From: an uncultured Alphaproteobacteria bacterium
GTDB lineage: Bacteria > Pseudomonadota > Alphaproteobacteria > HIMB59 > GCA-002718135
NCBI GenBank assembly: GCA_902577425.1
Contig: CACGZD010000006.1
Location: forward strand, 25,116-89,115
Length of the DNA: 64,000 bases
Direction of reading: 5' to 3'
The notes beneath the pieces are model-generated. The model did not search any database and was not told the origin of the DNA. It saw only the letters and a program-made list of their open reading frames with translations. Made by a program: the position numbers and the translations under genes. Shown here in pieces: positions 25,892 to 32,782 of this stretch (positions within the stretch are counted from its first letter, which is position 1; the number at the start of each line of letters is the position of its first letter).

Positions 25892-27376
25892 ATGAGAAGT
25901 TTATTTGTAATTTTAGGCAATCAATTATTTGATACTAAATATATACGTGATTTTAAAAATTCTACATTTTTTATGCGTGAAGATTATGAACTTTGCACTT
26001 ATCAAAGACACCATAAATTAAAAATATTATTATTTTTGTCCTCAATGCGATCTTATGCAGATTTATTAAAAAATGAAAAATACAAAATAAAATATTTTGA
26101 TTTAGATAATGATTTTAAAGTTCCATATGAAAGAAAGTTAAAAAATTTTATAATTAAAAATAATATTACTGAATTAATTACATTTGAAATAGAAGATAAA
26201 TTTTTTGAAAATAAAATAAGAAAATTAGTAAATACAATTGAGATAAAGTGGAAAATAATAGATTCTCCAATGTTTCTTAATTCTAGAAAAGAATTTAGGA
26301 ATTATTTAAATCTTACTAAAAAACCATTAATGGCTAATTTTTATAAAATTGTAAGAAAAAAATATAATATTTTAATGGATGGTGATAAGCCTAGAGGAGG
26401 TAAATGGAGTTATGATAGTGAAAATAGAAAAAAATTACCAAAAAATTTTCAAATACCAATTATTCCTCAAATTCAAGAAACTAATCATACAAAAAAATTA
26501 AAAGATATAGTTACAAAAAAATTTTCAAAACATCCAGGTGATATTAAAAATTTCTGGATACCTACAACTCAGAAAGATGCTGAAAAATGGTTAAATTTTT
26601 TTATAAAAAATAAGTTAAATTTATTTGGTGATTATGAAGATGCAGTTGATAAAGACAATAATATTTTGTTTCATAGTGCACTAAGTCCGCTTATAAATTT
26701 GGGTTTATTAACACCATTACAAATAATAAAAGAAATAAAAAAAGTAGAAAAAAAAATAAAAATTAATTCATTTGAAGGTTATTTTCGACAAATAGCAGGA
26801 TGGAGAGAGTTTATAAGAGGTATATATCAAAACTATGACAAAAACTTAGAAAAAAATAATTTTTTTAATCATAATAATTTTTTTAAAAATAGTTGGTATG
26901 AAGGAACAACTGGGTTAGTGCCACTTGATCATTCTATTAAAAATTCAATTAATTATGGATGGACCCATCATATAGAATGTTTGATGATTTTAGCTAATTT
27001 AATGAATCTTTGTGAGATAAAACCAAAGGAAGTTTATAATTGGTTCATGGAAATGAATATGGATTCATCAGATTGGGTTATGATGCCAAATGTTTACGGG
27101 ATGGGACTTTTTAGTGATGGAGGAATTTTTTCTTCAAAACCTTATATTTGTGGATCAAGTTATATAATGAAAATGATGAACTTCAAAAAAGGTAAGTGGA
27201 ATGATGTTATGGATGGATTATATTGGAGATTTATTAATAAAAATAGAAATTTTTTTTTAAAAAATCCAAGATTATCCATGATGGTTAGAATATTTGATAA
27301 AATGAAAATTGAAAGAAAAAATTATATATTAAATGAAGCAGAAAAATTTATTAACAAAAATACCTATGTCAAATAA
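25892..27376 (+). CDS. PhrB-type (6-4) photolyase / bacterial cryptochrome lacking Fe-S cysteines
   Basis: This 494-residue member of the deoxyribodipyrimidine photolyase-related (FeS-BCP) family opens with SLFVILGNQLFD and has the C-terminal FAD domain: FEGYFRQIAGWREFIRGIYQ, TTGLVPLDHSI, GWTHHIECLMILANLMNL and the light-repair-type WVMMPNVYGMGLFSDGGIF. Its relatives repair (6-4) photoproducts using FAD and a lumazine antenna. In PhrB four cysteines (350, 438, 441, 454) hold a 4Fe-4S cluster. By hand alignment the matching residues here are Pro344, Lys432, Lys435 and Asp438, so the cluster is apparently absent. It is the first gene of a run with a DCC protein and DUF2256. Function as a repair enzyme or a photoreceptor is open. 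Confidence 0.85.
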   Translation: MRSLFVILGNQLFDTKYIRDFKNSTFFMREDYELCTYQRHHKLKILLFLSSMRSYADLLKNEKYKIKYFDLDNDFKVPYERKLKNFIIKNNITELITFEIEDKFFENKIRKLVNTIEIKWKIIDSPMFLNSRKEFRNYLNLTKKPLMANFYKIVRKKYNILMDGDKPRGGKWSYDSENRKKLPKNFQIPIIPQIQETNHTKKLKDIVTKKFSKHPGDIKNFWIPTTQKDAEKWLNFFIKNKLNLFGDYEDAVDKDNNILFHSALSPLINLGLLTPLQIIKEIKKVEKKIKINSFEGYFRQIAGWREFIRGIYQNYDKNLEKNNFFNHNNFFKNSWYEGTTGLVPLDHSIKNSINYGWTHHIECLMILANLMNLCEIKPKEVYNWFMEMNMDSSDWVMMPNVYGMGLFSDGGIFSSKPYICGSSYIMKMMNFKKGKWNDVMDGLYWRFINKNRNFFLKNPRLSMMVRIFDKMKIERKNYILNEAEKFINKNTYVK

Positions 27377-27716
27377 AGTTTTATTTAATAATTCATGTAG
27401 TATTTGTAGATTTGAAATAAATCATTACAAAAAAATTTCTGATAATTCTTTTGAATGGATAGATATAACAAATAATGAGGAAGCAATAAGATTAACTTCT
27501 AAATCAAAAAAAGATTTACTAAGACGCTTACATGTTATTGATGGCAATGAAGTTATTTGTGGCGCAAAAGCTTTTATTTTTATATGGAAAAAAATTCCAA
27601 AATATAGGATGTTATCTAAGATACTTGAATTAAAAATATTTTTTTATTTTTTTAATTTGTCTTATGAAATAGTAGCTTTTTTATTGTATATTAAAAATAG
27701 AAAACAGCTAAAATGA
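27366..27716 (+). CDS. DCC family (DUF393) thiol-disulfide oxidoreductase-like protein
   Basis: This small protein of the DCC family carries the N-terminal redox-like CSICRFEINHYKK in the place of the usual D-G-x-C-x-x-C. The body has WIDITNNEEA, RRLHVIDGNEVICGAKAFIFIWKKIPKYR and a C-terminal hydrophobic helix, in the family's order. The open frame begins at 27333, but the ATG at 27366 gives the conserved SNKVLFNNSCSIC start and overlaps the photolyase stop by 11 bases. Its own stop overlaps the next start (ATGA). The first expected Cys position is CSIC. Family members often neighbour photolyase or cryptochrome genes; their substrates are unknown. Confidence 0.8.
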   Translation: MSNKVLFNNSCSICRFEINHYKKISDNSFEWIDITNNEEAIRLTSKSKKDLLRRLHVIDGNEVICGAKAFIFIWKKIPKYRMLSKILELKIFFYFFNLSYEIVAFLLYIKNRKQLK

Positions 27717-27846
27717 AAAAAAAATTACCAAGTAAAGTATGTCCAAAATGTAAAAGAAATTTTAATTGGAGAAAAAATGGTCACTTAATTGGCATAAAGT
27801 TAAATACTGTTCAAAAAAATGCTCATCTAACAAAATTTTTGAATAA
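27713..27846 (+). pseudogene. DUF2256 zinc-binding mini-protein with a single-base frameshift
   Basis: The start KLPSKVCPKCKRNFNWRK is a typical DUF2256 N-terminus, but the frame then turns to unrelated sequence. Adding one A to the six-A run at 27772-27777 restores the rest: WRKKWSLNWHKVKYCSKKC then SSNKIFE and a stop at 27846. That completes the expected CxxC...CxxxC zinc site in 44 residues. The break is either a real inactivating deletion, a homopolymer error in the assembly, or a slippage site. Read without correction the frame continues to 27907. DUF2256 genes are commonly found beside photolyase or cryptochrome genes, as here. The 3' end overlaps the convergent photolyase-like gene by 20 bases. 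Confidence 0.75.
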
Positions 27847-28966
27847 TTTTTGGAATATAATTTTTAAAATTAAAAAACCCTTTATTACAATATTGCCATG
27901 CAAATAGATCAATTTCCCTATACAAAAAATTTACTTTTGTAAGATTAATTAAATTTATAAAATCTAAATTCTCTCCCACATAGGGATAAAAAATATAAAA
28001 ATCTTCTTTTATCTTTTTGATATCATCTATGTTGATTATATCACAACTTATTGATTTTTTATTCAATCTATTTAATTGATCATTGATTAAATCATTTTTA
28101 AAATTTATGACTTTTTTACACAAACTATTTTTTCTATTATCATTTTTAACAATAATTATTTTTTCAAATATTTTATCATTGTATTCACTATTTTCAAAAA
28201 AGAGGTTATTTTCAAATATTAAAAGTTTTTTACTTCCTTCTATTTTTTTATTTTTTAATTCTTTATTAATTATAGAATATTCTATATTTTCTTTTATAGG
28301 CAAAGCATTTTCATTAATTGCAATTTTTTTATATTTTTCATTGGTAAATTTTCTAATATTCCATTCTTTTGCAAGATAATGTTTTCCTTTTGTTTGTATC
28401 CCCGCTACCCATCTCCAACTTAATGTATTTGAAGCTGTATCTCCATCATATAAATATTTCATAAAAAATGCTGCCCCTAATTCCCAAGGCAAATTAAAGG
28501 TAAAAATCCAGATACTGGCAAACCACATTCGAGCATGATTATGTAGGTAATTACTCTCTTTTAATTCTTTTACCCAATCATTAAAGCATTCAATATTGCT
28601 ATTGCCCTCAGTTACCTGAATATATTTTCTATTATCTTTGAATTCATCTTTCAGTTTTTTTAGATTTTTTAAATAATTTTTCCAAACTTGTGGCCTTAAC
28701 TCCAACCAACCTCTCCAATAAATTCTCCATAGAATTTCTTGAATAAACTTTTCAGAAGTAAGGTATGAATGTTTTTTTAAAGATTCTCTAATAACTTCAT
28801 TTTCACTAAGAATTCCGTGAGTAATGTATGGAGACAAATTTGATGTTGTTGTTTTATTATCAATATCAAATTTAAAATTTCTTAATTTAGAATAATTTAT
28901 CAACTTTTCTTCAATAAAATATGTTAAATTTTTTTTTGCTTCAATTCTTGTAGGTTTAATTATCAT
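27827..28966 (-). CDS. Photolyase-like FAD-binding protein with N-terminal FAD domain and unusual C-terminal domain
   Basis: The first ~210 of 379 residues match the helical FAD-binding domain of photolyases and cryptochromes: FIQEILWRIYWRGWLELRP, then YLHNHARMWFASIWIF and LYDGDTASNTLSWRWVAG, including the Asn facing flavin N5. The N-terminal antenna-binding alpha/beta domain that normally precedes it is missing; the protein begins about 20 residues before the FAD domain. Instead, residues 230-379 form a Lys/Asn-rich domain with alternating strands (KKLLIFENNLFFEN, KIIIVKN, DFYIFYPYVGENLDF), possibly a relocated Rossmann-like domain. It converges on the photolyase operon and belongs to the light-related block. 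Activity is unknown. Confidence 0.78.
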   Translation of the reverse strand: MIIKPTRIEAKKNLTYFIEEKLINYSKLRNFKFDIDNKTTTSNLSPYITHGILSENEVIRESLKKHSYLTSEKFIQEILWRIYWRGWLELRPQVWKNYLKNLKKLKDEFKDNRKYIQVTEGNSNIECFNDWVKELKESNYLHNHARMWFASIWIFTFNLPWELGAAFFMKYLYDGDTASNTLSWRWVAGIQTKGKHYLAKEWNIRKFTNEKYKKIAINENALPIKENIEYSIINKELKNKKIEGSKKLLIFENNLFFENSEYNDKIFEKIIIVKNDNRKNSLCKKVINFKNDLINDQLNRLNKKSISCDIINIDDIKKIKEDFYIFYPYVGENLDFINLINLTKVNFLYREIDLFAWQYCNKGFFNFKNYIPKIIQKFC

Positions 28967-29056
28967 ATAATTATTTTATTAAATTTTGTTTATATTTATA
29001 AATTTTAAATAATAATCAATATAGAATTTTTTAATTTTGTTATTATATTGAAAGTA

Positions 29057-29290
29057 ATGAATAATAATATTGATTTAATTATCAAATTAGCATGGCATGA
29101 TAAATCATCATTTGAAAAAATTTTCAGATTATATGGCGTTTCTGAAAAAGAGGTCATTTTAATAATGAGAAAGAACCTGAAACCCAGTTCTTTTAGAATT
29201 TGGCGCAAGAGAGTATCTGGTAGAAAATCTAAACATGAAAAAAAATTTAAATTATTGGATAAGAAAAATAATTCTTATGAGTCAATATAA
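29057..29290 (+). CDS. DUF2805/TIGR03643 family protein
   Basis: This basic protein of 77 residues matches the TIGR03643/DUF2805 pattern: IIKLAWHDKSSFEKIFRLYG, VSEKEVILIMRKNLKPSSF and RIWRKRVSGRKSKHEKKF. The first half looks like a helix-turn-helix-like segment, the second is strongly positive, which suggests nucleic-acid binding, though no function is established to my knowledge. The frame can be opened at TTG 29048, but ATG 29057 is the natural start. It lies divergently from the photolyase-like gene. In other bacteria this family recurs next to cryptochrome/photolyase and DUF2256 genes, supporting the light-related block. Confidence 0.82.
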   Translation: MNNNIDLIIKLAWHDKSSFEKIFRLYGVSEKEVILIMRKNLKPSSFRIWRKRVSGRKSKHEKKFKLLDKKNNSYESI

Positions 29291-29335
29291 TGACCGTTAG
29301 TTCCCTTTTTTTATATTTCAATTTAAAATAATTAA

Positions 29336-30025
29336 TTAAAGTTTTTTTTGGTTAATTACAACATCAACTAAAATAGCAATAAGAAGATTGAGCATTGTGA
29401 TGGCACAAATAATAATAAAACTAAAAAAATAGATCCACGCCCACCAAAATATTTCTTGTAAAGGAAGCATGACAGTTTCCCAGCTTGATAGAGTTAAAAC
29501 TTGAAATAAGGTAATTAATGATACTCCAACATCATTCCATCTTTCTGGAATATGACTTGCAAAGAGCATAGATCCAATTGTTGCATAAATATAAAGTATA
29601 ATAAAAAGCAATAATCCTACATAAAAAACTCTTTTTATAGAATCAATTAAAGCTTCAATTATCTTCTTTAGTTCTGGAATAGCTGATATTAATCTTAATA
29701 CTCTAAATACCCTTAATAATCTTAATAACAGAAAACTTGAATTGTTTGGAATTGGAATTAGAGATACTAAAACTATTAAAGTATCGAAGATATTCCATCC
29801 ATTCTTAAAAAAATTAATTTTTTTTGGCTCACCTATAAATCTAATTAAAATTTCAATAACAAAAAAAATTGTGATTAAATAATCAAGTATTTTTATTGAA
29901 TTTGCAATGTATGCATTTAATTCATATGTGCTAACTCCAAGTGTGATAGCATTTAAAATTATTATTGTAATAACAATAAATTGAAAAATTCTTGATGAAT
30001 TTAATTTAAATAACAAATTTGACAT
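29336..30025 (-). CDS. Voltage-gated-type cation channel (Ion_trans, BacNav-like) with atypical filter
   Basis: A single-domain six-helix channel of 229 residues, which would work as a tetramer in the inner membrane. S4 carries four arginines at three-residue spacing, R102, R105, R108 and R111 (LLRLLRVFRVLRL), so it should sense voltage. S5 and S6 flank the pore helix, and the selectivity filter reads T178-L-S-S-W-E183. In NaChBac/NavAb the filter is TLESWS, with the ring of Glu at the third position; here that site is Ser and a Glu appears three residues later. S6 ends with MLNLLIAILVDVV. The gene is isolated. Sodium, calcium or non-selective conduction cannot be predicted. Confidence 0.85.
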   Translation of the reverse strand: MSNLLFKLNSSRIFQFIVITIIILNAITLGVSTYELNAYIANSIKILDYLITIFFVIEILIRFIGEPKKINFFKNGWNIFDTLIVLVSLIPIPNNSSFLLLRLLRVFRVLRLISAIPELKKIIEALIDSIKRVFYVGLLLFIILYIYATIGSMLFASHIPERWNDVGVSLITLFQVLTLSSWETVMLPLQEIFWWAWIYFFSFIIICAITMLNLLIAILVDVVINQKKL

Positions 30026-30171
30026 TATAATTTATTTTATATTATACTTTTTTAATTGCTTTTCAATTATGACGCTTATGAGGACAGTTATACCTTGTTT
30101 AAAATATTAATTAAAAGTTAAATAAATTAATCCATTTAAATTTTAACTTCATTGTGATAATTGAGGATATA

Positions 30172-30930
30172 ATGTCAAAAAATTTTGCAGTTTATCCAAG
30201 TTTATTAGAAAAAACTGTTTTTGTTACTGGTGGAGCTTTAGGTATTGGAGCGGAGATTGTAACAGCTTTTGCTAAACAAGGTTCGAAAGTTGGTTTTCTT
30301 GATTTGGATATAGAGGCTAGTAAAAAACTTGCAAAAAAGTTGGGAGATAATGTTCATTTTGAAATATGTGATTTAACTAGTATTTCAGCTATGCAGACAT
30401 CGATGAAAAACTTAAAGAAACTGATAGGATCTGCTGATATTTTGATTAATAATGCAGCAAATGATGATCGTCACGATTGGAAAGATGTAACAGAAGATTA
30501 TTGGAATGAAAGATTATCAACAAATCTTCGTCACCAATTTTTTGCTATTCAGCATGTTGCTCCTGAAATGATAAAAAAAGGTGGAGGATCAATTATCAAT
30601 ATAGGTTCAAATTCTTGGTGGGAGGCGGGCGGTGGATTTCCAGCATATGCCACTGCCAAATCAGCAGTTCATGGATTAACTAGAACAATGGCAAGAGATC
30701 TAGGTAAGCATCGTATTCGAGTTAATACTGTGGTTCCAGGATGGATTATGACCGATAGACAAAAAAAATTATGGGTTACTCCTGAAGCTTTAGAAAATCA
30801 ACAAAAGCGTCAATGTCTACCAGATCTTATAGAGCCTGTTTATGTTGCTCGCATGGTTTTATTCTTAGCTTCAGATGATGCTTCAATGTGTACAGCAAAT
30901 AATTATATGGTTGAAGCTGGTTCAATTTAA
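30172..30930 (+). CDS. Short-chain dehydrogenase/reductase (SDR)
   Basis: This classical SDR of 252 residues has the cofactor motif TGGALGIG near residue 20, Asp in FLDLD (suggesting NAD rather than NADP), NNAAN, the catalytic Ser in NIGSNSW, and Tyr-Lys in YATAKSAVHGLTR. The C-terminal IRVNTVVPGWIMTDRQ and MCTANNYMVEAG are typical. I start it at ATG 30172, with GAGG five bases upstream; a GTG 18 bases earlier is in frame. Sequence style (WWEAGGGFPAYATAK) resembles sugar and polyol dehydrogenases such as D-threitol or galactose types, but the substrate is not determined. It is monocistronic and convergent with the cupredoxin gene. Confidence 0.87.
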   Translation: MSKNFAVYPSLLEKTVFVTGGALGIGAEIVTAFAKQGSKVGFLDLDIEASKKLAKKLGDNVHFEICDLTSISAMQTSMKNLKKLIGSADILINNAANDDRHDWKDVTEDYWNERLSTNLRHQFFAIQHVAPEMIKKGGGSIINIGSNSWWEAGGGFPAYATAKSAVHGLTRTMARDLGKHRIRVNTVVPGWIMTDRQKKLWVTPEALENQQKRQCLPDLIEPVYVARMVLFLASDDASMCTANNYMVEAGSI

Positions 30931-30939
30931 TAAAATTTT

Positions 30940-31437
30940 TTAATTGATATTGATTTTAGAAATCATACCACTTTCGTAATGACCAGGTACATTACAAGCA
31001 GCTTCTAGAATAAGATCAGTATTAAATTTCCATATTATTTCGCTACTCTTATTTGGTTCTAATAAAACACTATTTGAATGAGAGTGAGCCATGGAATGAT
31101 TAGTTTTTGAAATTTCTTTCATCTTTTCATAATCAATTTTGTCTCCTAGTAAAATTTCGTTTTCCATCATTTCCATCATTTCAGGCTGATGGTTTAAATG
31201 CATTTTTTTTGTCGCTATATTAAATTCATGAACAAGTAATCCAAGATTTTTGACTAAGAATTTAATTGTTTCACCTTTTTTTATATTTATTACATTTGGC
31301 TCAAAATAATTATCATACATTTTTATTTCAATAATCCTATCTACCTCAGAAGATTCACCTTTTTTACCTATATGATTCATAGAAGCTGCAAATCCTATAT
31401 TAGGAATAAGAAAAAGTAAAAAAATAAGAATCTTCAT
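30940..31437 (-). CDS. Periplasmic cupredoxin-domain copper protein
   Basis: This 165-residue exported protein starts with a signal peptide (residues 1-18, ending GFAAS). The type-1 copper ligands are His70 in LLVHEFN, Cys148, His153 and Met158 in ACNVPGHYESGM, the standard His-Cys-His-Met set. A His/Met-rich insertion between residues 78 and 122 (KKMHLNHQPEMMEMMEN and NHSMAHSHSN) resembles a copper-collecting loop. Its relatives are plastocyanin/azurin-like proteins found with copper resistance and cytochrome oxidase assembly genes. No copper gene neighbours it here. Electron transfer or periplasmic copper handling is the likely role. Confidence 0.87.
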   Translation of the reverse strand: MKILIFLLFLIPNIGFAASMNHIGKKGESSEVDRIIEIKMYDNYFEPNVINIKKGETIKFLVKNLGLLVHEFNIATKKMHLNHQPEMMEMMENEILLGDKIDYEKMKEISKTNHSMAHSHSNSVLLEPNKSSEIIWKFNTDLILEAACNVPGHYESGMISKININ

Positions 31438-31486
31438 AATATTTAATATCTAACTAGTTAATGAATTAAATATTTCAATATGAAAT

Positions 31487-31525
31487 ATTAATGGTGCCAC
31501 AGGGCAGAATCGAACTGCCGGCTTA
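31487..31525 (-). repeat. Orphan copy of the tRNA-Thr 3' end (direct repeat, att-like)
   Basis: These 39 bases are identical to 32104-32142. They contain the last 34 bases of tRNA-Thr (variable loop, whole T arm, acceptor 3' strand and CCA) plus five bases of 3' flank. Upstream of it on the minus strand there is no matching anticodon or D arm, so it is not a functional tRNA. Same orientation and 617-base spacing to the intact gene mimic an integration scar. Confidence 0.9.
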
Positions 31526-31653
31526 ACCCTTGCTAAGTCTGGTATTTGAATTCTAATTTAATTACCTTTGCACAAATATCAGAATCAATCACTTGTCTTT
31601 TAATCAGAATCATATTTAAAATGATATAGTTAATTATAATAATAGGAGAATTT

Positions 31654-32055
31654 ATGATTGAATCTGCAGGGGGAATGGTGCCCTTTTTGTGCCACGTATT
31701 TTTAATTTTATTCGGAGGTTTTTTTGGATTAAATTTTGCATTTAATAAGAATTTTGCTAGCAAAAATTTTGGGTTTGATAATATTCAGGCAACTTATATG
31801 GGTAGACCGTTAGGTTTTTTAATGACTGGATGTGTTGTGATGGCTTTTTTTGCATTGTTTGAAATAGCAGGAGTAACATCTGCTAATGAAATATTTGGTG
31901 CTATATTTATATTCACTGTTTTAGCTTTTGTTTACAATATCTCATTAGTTATGAAAATCTTACCAACTCATGATGGTAATGATCACCATATTAAAAATGC
32001 TATAAGACCATTAATTCCAATGATTGTAATTTTAATTAGGTATTTTAATTTATAA
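31654..32055 (+). CDS. Small four-helix membrane protein of unknown function
   Basis: This 133-residue integral membrane protein has four hydrophobic segments (about residues 9-30, 48-75, 80-100 and 115-131) and the polar stretches FGFDNIQATYMGRPLG and LPTHDGNDHHIKNAIRP between them. It has a good Shine-Dalgarno (AGGAG) and a hairpin terminator. I recognise no family. It is the only gene in the 617-base interval bounded by tRNA-Thr and the orphan copy of its 3' end, so it may have arrived as cargo, or the tRNA end may have been duplicated around it. The His-rich HDGNDHH loop could bind metal, which is speculative. Confidence 0.72.
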   Translation: MIESAGGMVPFLCHVFLILFGGFFGLNFAFNKNFASKNFGFDNIQATYMGRPLGFLMTGCVVMAFFALFEIAGVTSANEIFGAIFIFTVLAFVYNISLVMKILPTHDGNDHHIKNAIRPLIPMIVILIRYFNL

Positions 32056-32066
32056 TTATAAAAATT

Positions 32067-32094
32067 AAATAGCACTCAAATTAGAGTGCTATTT
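32067..32094. terminator. Bidirectional hairpin terminator
   Basis: AAATAGCACTC and its perfect complement form an 11-bp stem with a six-base loop, between the 3' end of the small membrane protein gene (plus strand, 32055) and the 3' end of tRNA-Thr (minus strand, 32109). It could end both convergent transcripts; T-rich bases follow it on each strand. Confidence 0.7.
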
Positions 32095-32103
32095 ATATTC
32101 AAG

Positions 32104-32142
32104 ATTAATGGTGCCACAGGGCAGAATCGAACTGCCGGCTTA
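32104..32142 (-). repeat. tRNA-Thr 3' end copy within the intact tRNA gene (direct repeat partner)
   Basis: Identical to 31487-31525 over 39 bases; identity stops exactly at 32143 within the tRNA variable region and begins five bases beyond the CCA. This is the copy belonging to the functional tRNA gene. Confidence 0.9.
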
Positions 32143-32183
32143 TTCATTACCAATGAATTACTCTACCCCTGAGTTACTGCGGC
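32109..32183 (-). tRNA. tRNA-Thr (anticodon GGT)
   Basis: The minus-strand 75 bases fold as a complete cloverleaf: acceptor GCCGCAG with CTGTGGC (one G-T), D arm ACTC-AGGGGTA-GAGT, anticodon arm ATTCA-TTGGTAA-TGAAT giving anticodon GGT, five-base variable loop, T arm GGCAG-TTCGATT-CTGCC, discriminator A and an encoded CCA. Its 3' end is duplicated 617 bases away. Confidence 0.95.
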
Positions 32184-32268
32184 ACAATTAGCTAAATATC
32201 ATGAGTACAAATTATTTGTTATAAAAAAAATAAAACAATGAGATTATTCACAAAATATTTGATGAAAT

Positions 32269-32751
32269 TTAATTTGCTAAATTTTCAACTATTTCAGTAT
32301 TATTAGTAAAATTAAAAATTTTGGGAGAAATTTTAATTTTTGAAGAGCGATTACCTCCACCTAATATTACATAATCTCGATTCATAATTTTTGAGTCAAT
32401 CCATATTGGCAAATTATCTGGTAAAGTAAATGGAGTAACACCTCCTATTTCCATATTTGTTAATTTAATAGTTTCTGCAGCATTAGCGAAAGAAACCTTT
32501 CTTGCTTCTAATTTTTTTCTGATCACATTATTTATATTTAATTTATTTGTAGCTAACAATGCGCAGGTAACATATTTTAATTCACCAGTTTTAGTTTTTA
32601 CAATAATGGCGTTAACGGAGTCTTCAAGTTTAATATTATATTCTTTACAAAATACTTGGGTGTCCGCCATATTAGGATCACAGTCCATTATTTCAAATTC
32701 TATATTTGTACTTTCTAAAAACTTTCTTATTTGAGGGAGAGTATCTGTCAT
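32269..32751 (-). CDS. YbaK/EbsC family aminoacyl-tRNA deacylase
   Basis: This 160-residue YbaK/ProX-domain protein belongs to a family that hydrolyses mischarged tRNAs in trans (for example Cys- or Ala-tRNA-Pro). Recognisable strands are IEFEIMDCDPNMADTQVFC, AIIVKTKTGELKYVTCALLA, the helix NNVIRKKLEARKVSFANAAE and GGVTPFTLPDNLPIWID, followed by ILGGGNRSSKIKISPK, the usual GGG-x-R/K end. The near-invariant Lys in the family (VKTK) is present. It lies close after acdS on the same strand (31-base gap), but no functional tie is evident. Which tRNA it edits cannot be told. Confidence 0.85.
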   Translation of the reverse strand: MTDTLPQIRKFLESTNIEFEIMDCDPNMADTQVFCKEYNIKLEDSVNAIIVKTKTGELKYVTCALLATNKLNINNVIRKKLEARKVSFANAAETIKLTNMEIGGVTPFTLPDNLPIWIDSKIMNRDYVILGGGNRSSKIKISPKIFNFTNNTEIVENLAN

Positions 32752-32782
32752 TTAATTAATCTTATAGATAAATTAACAATCT

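Noticed and set aside
27713..27907. Intact 64-residue protein after the DCC gene
   Set aside because: The second half of that frame has no similarity to anything, while the +1 frame continues the DUF2256 family exactly; the frameshift explanation is far better.
31486..31560. tRNA fragment as a permuted two-piece tmRNA or a second tRNA gene
   Set aside because: Upstream bases do not form an anticodon or D arm, no tag-peptide frame is visible, and the segment is identical to the tRNA-Thr 3' end, so a duplicated fragment is the simpler reading.
31533..31763. 76-codon minus-strand ORF
   Set aside because: It overlaps the start of the well-supported membrane-protein gene in antisense, has low-complexity Lys/Ile/Asn content and no start signal.
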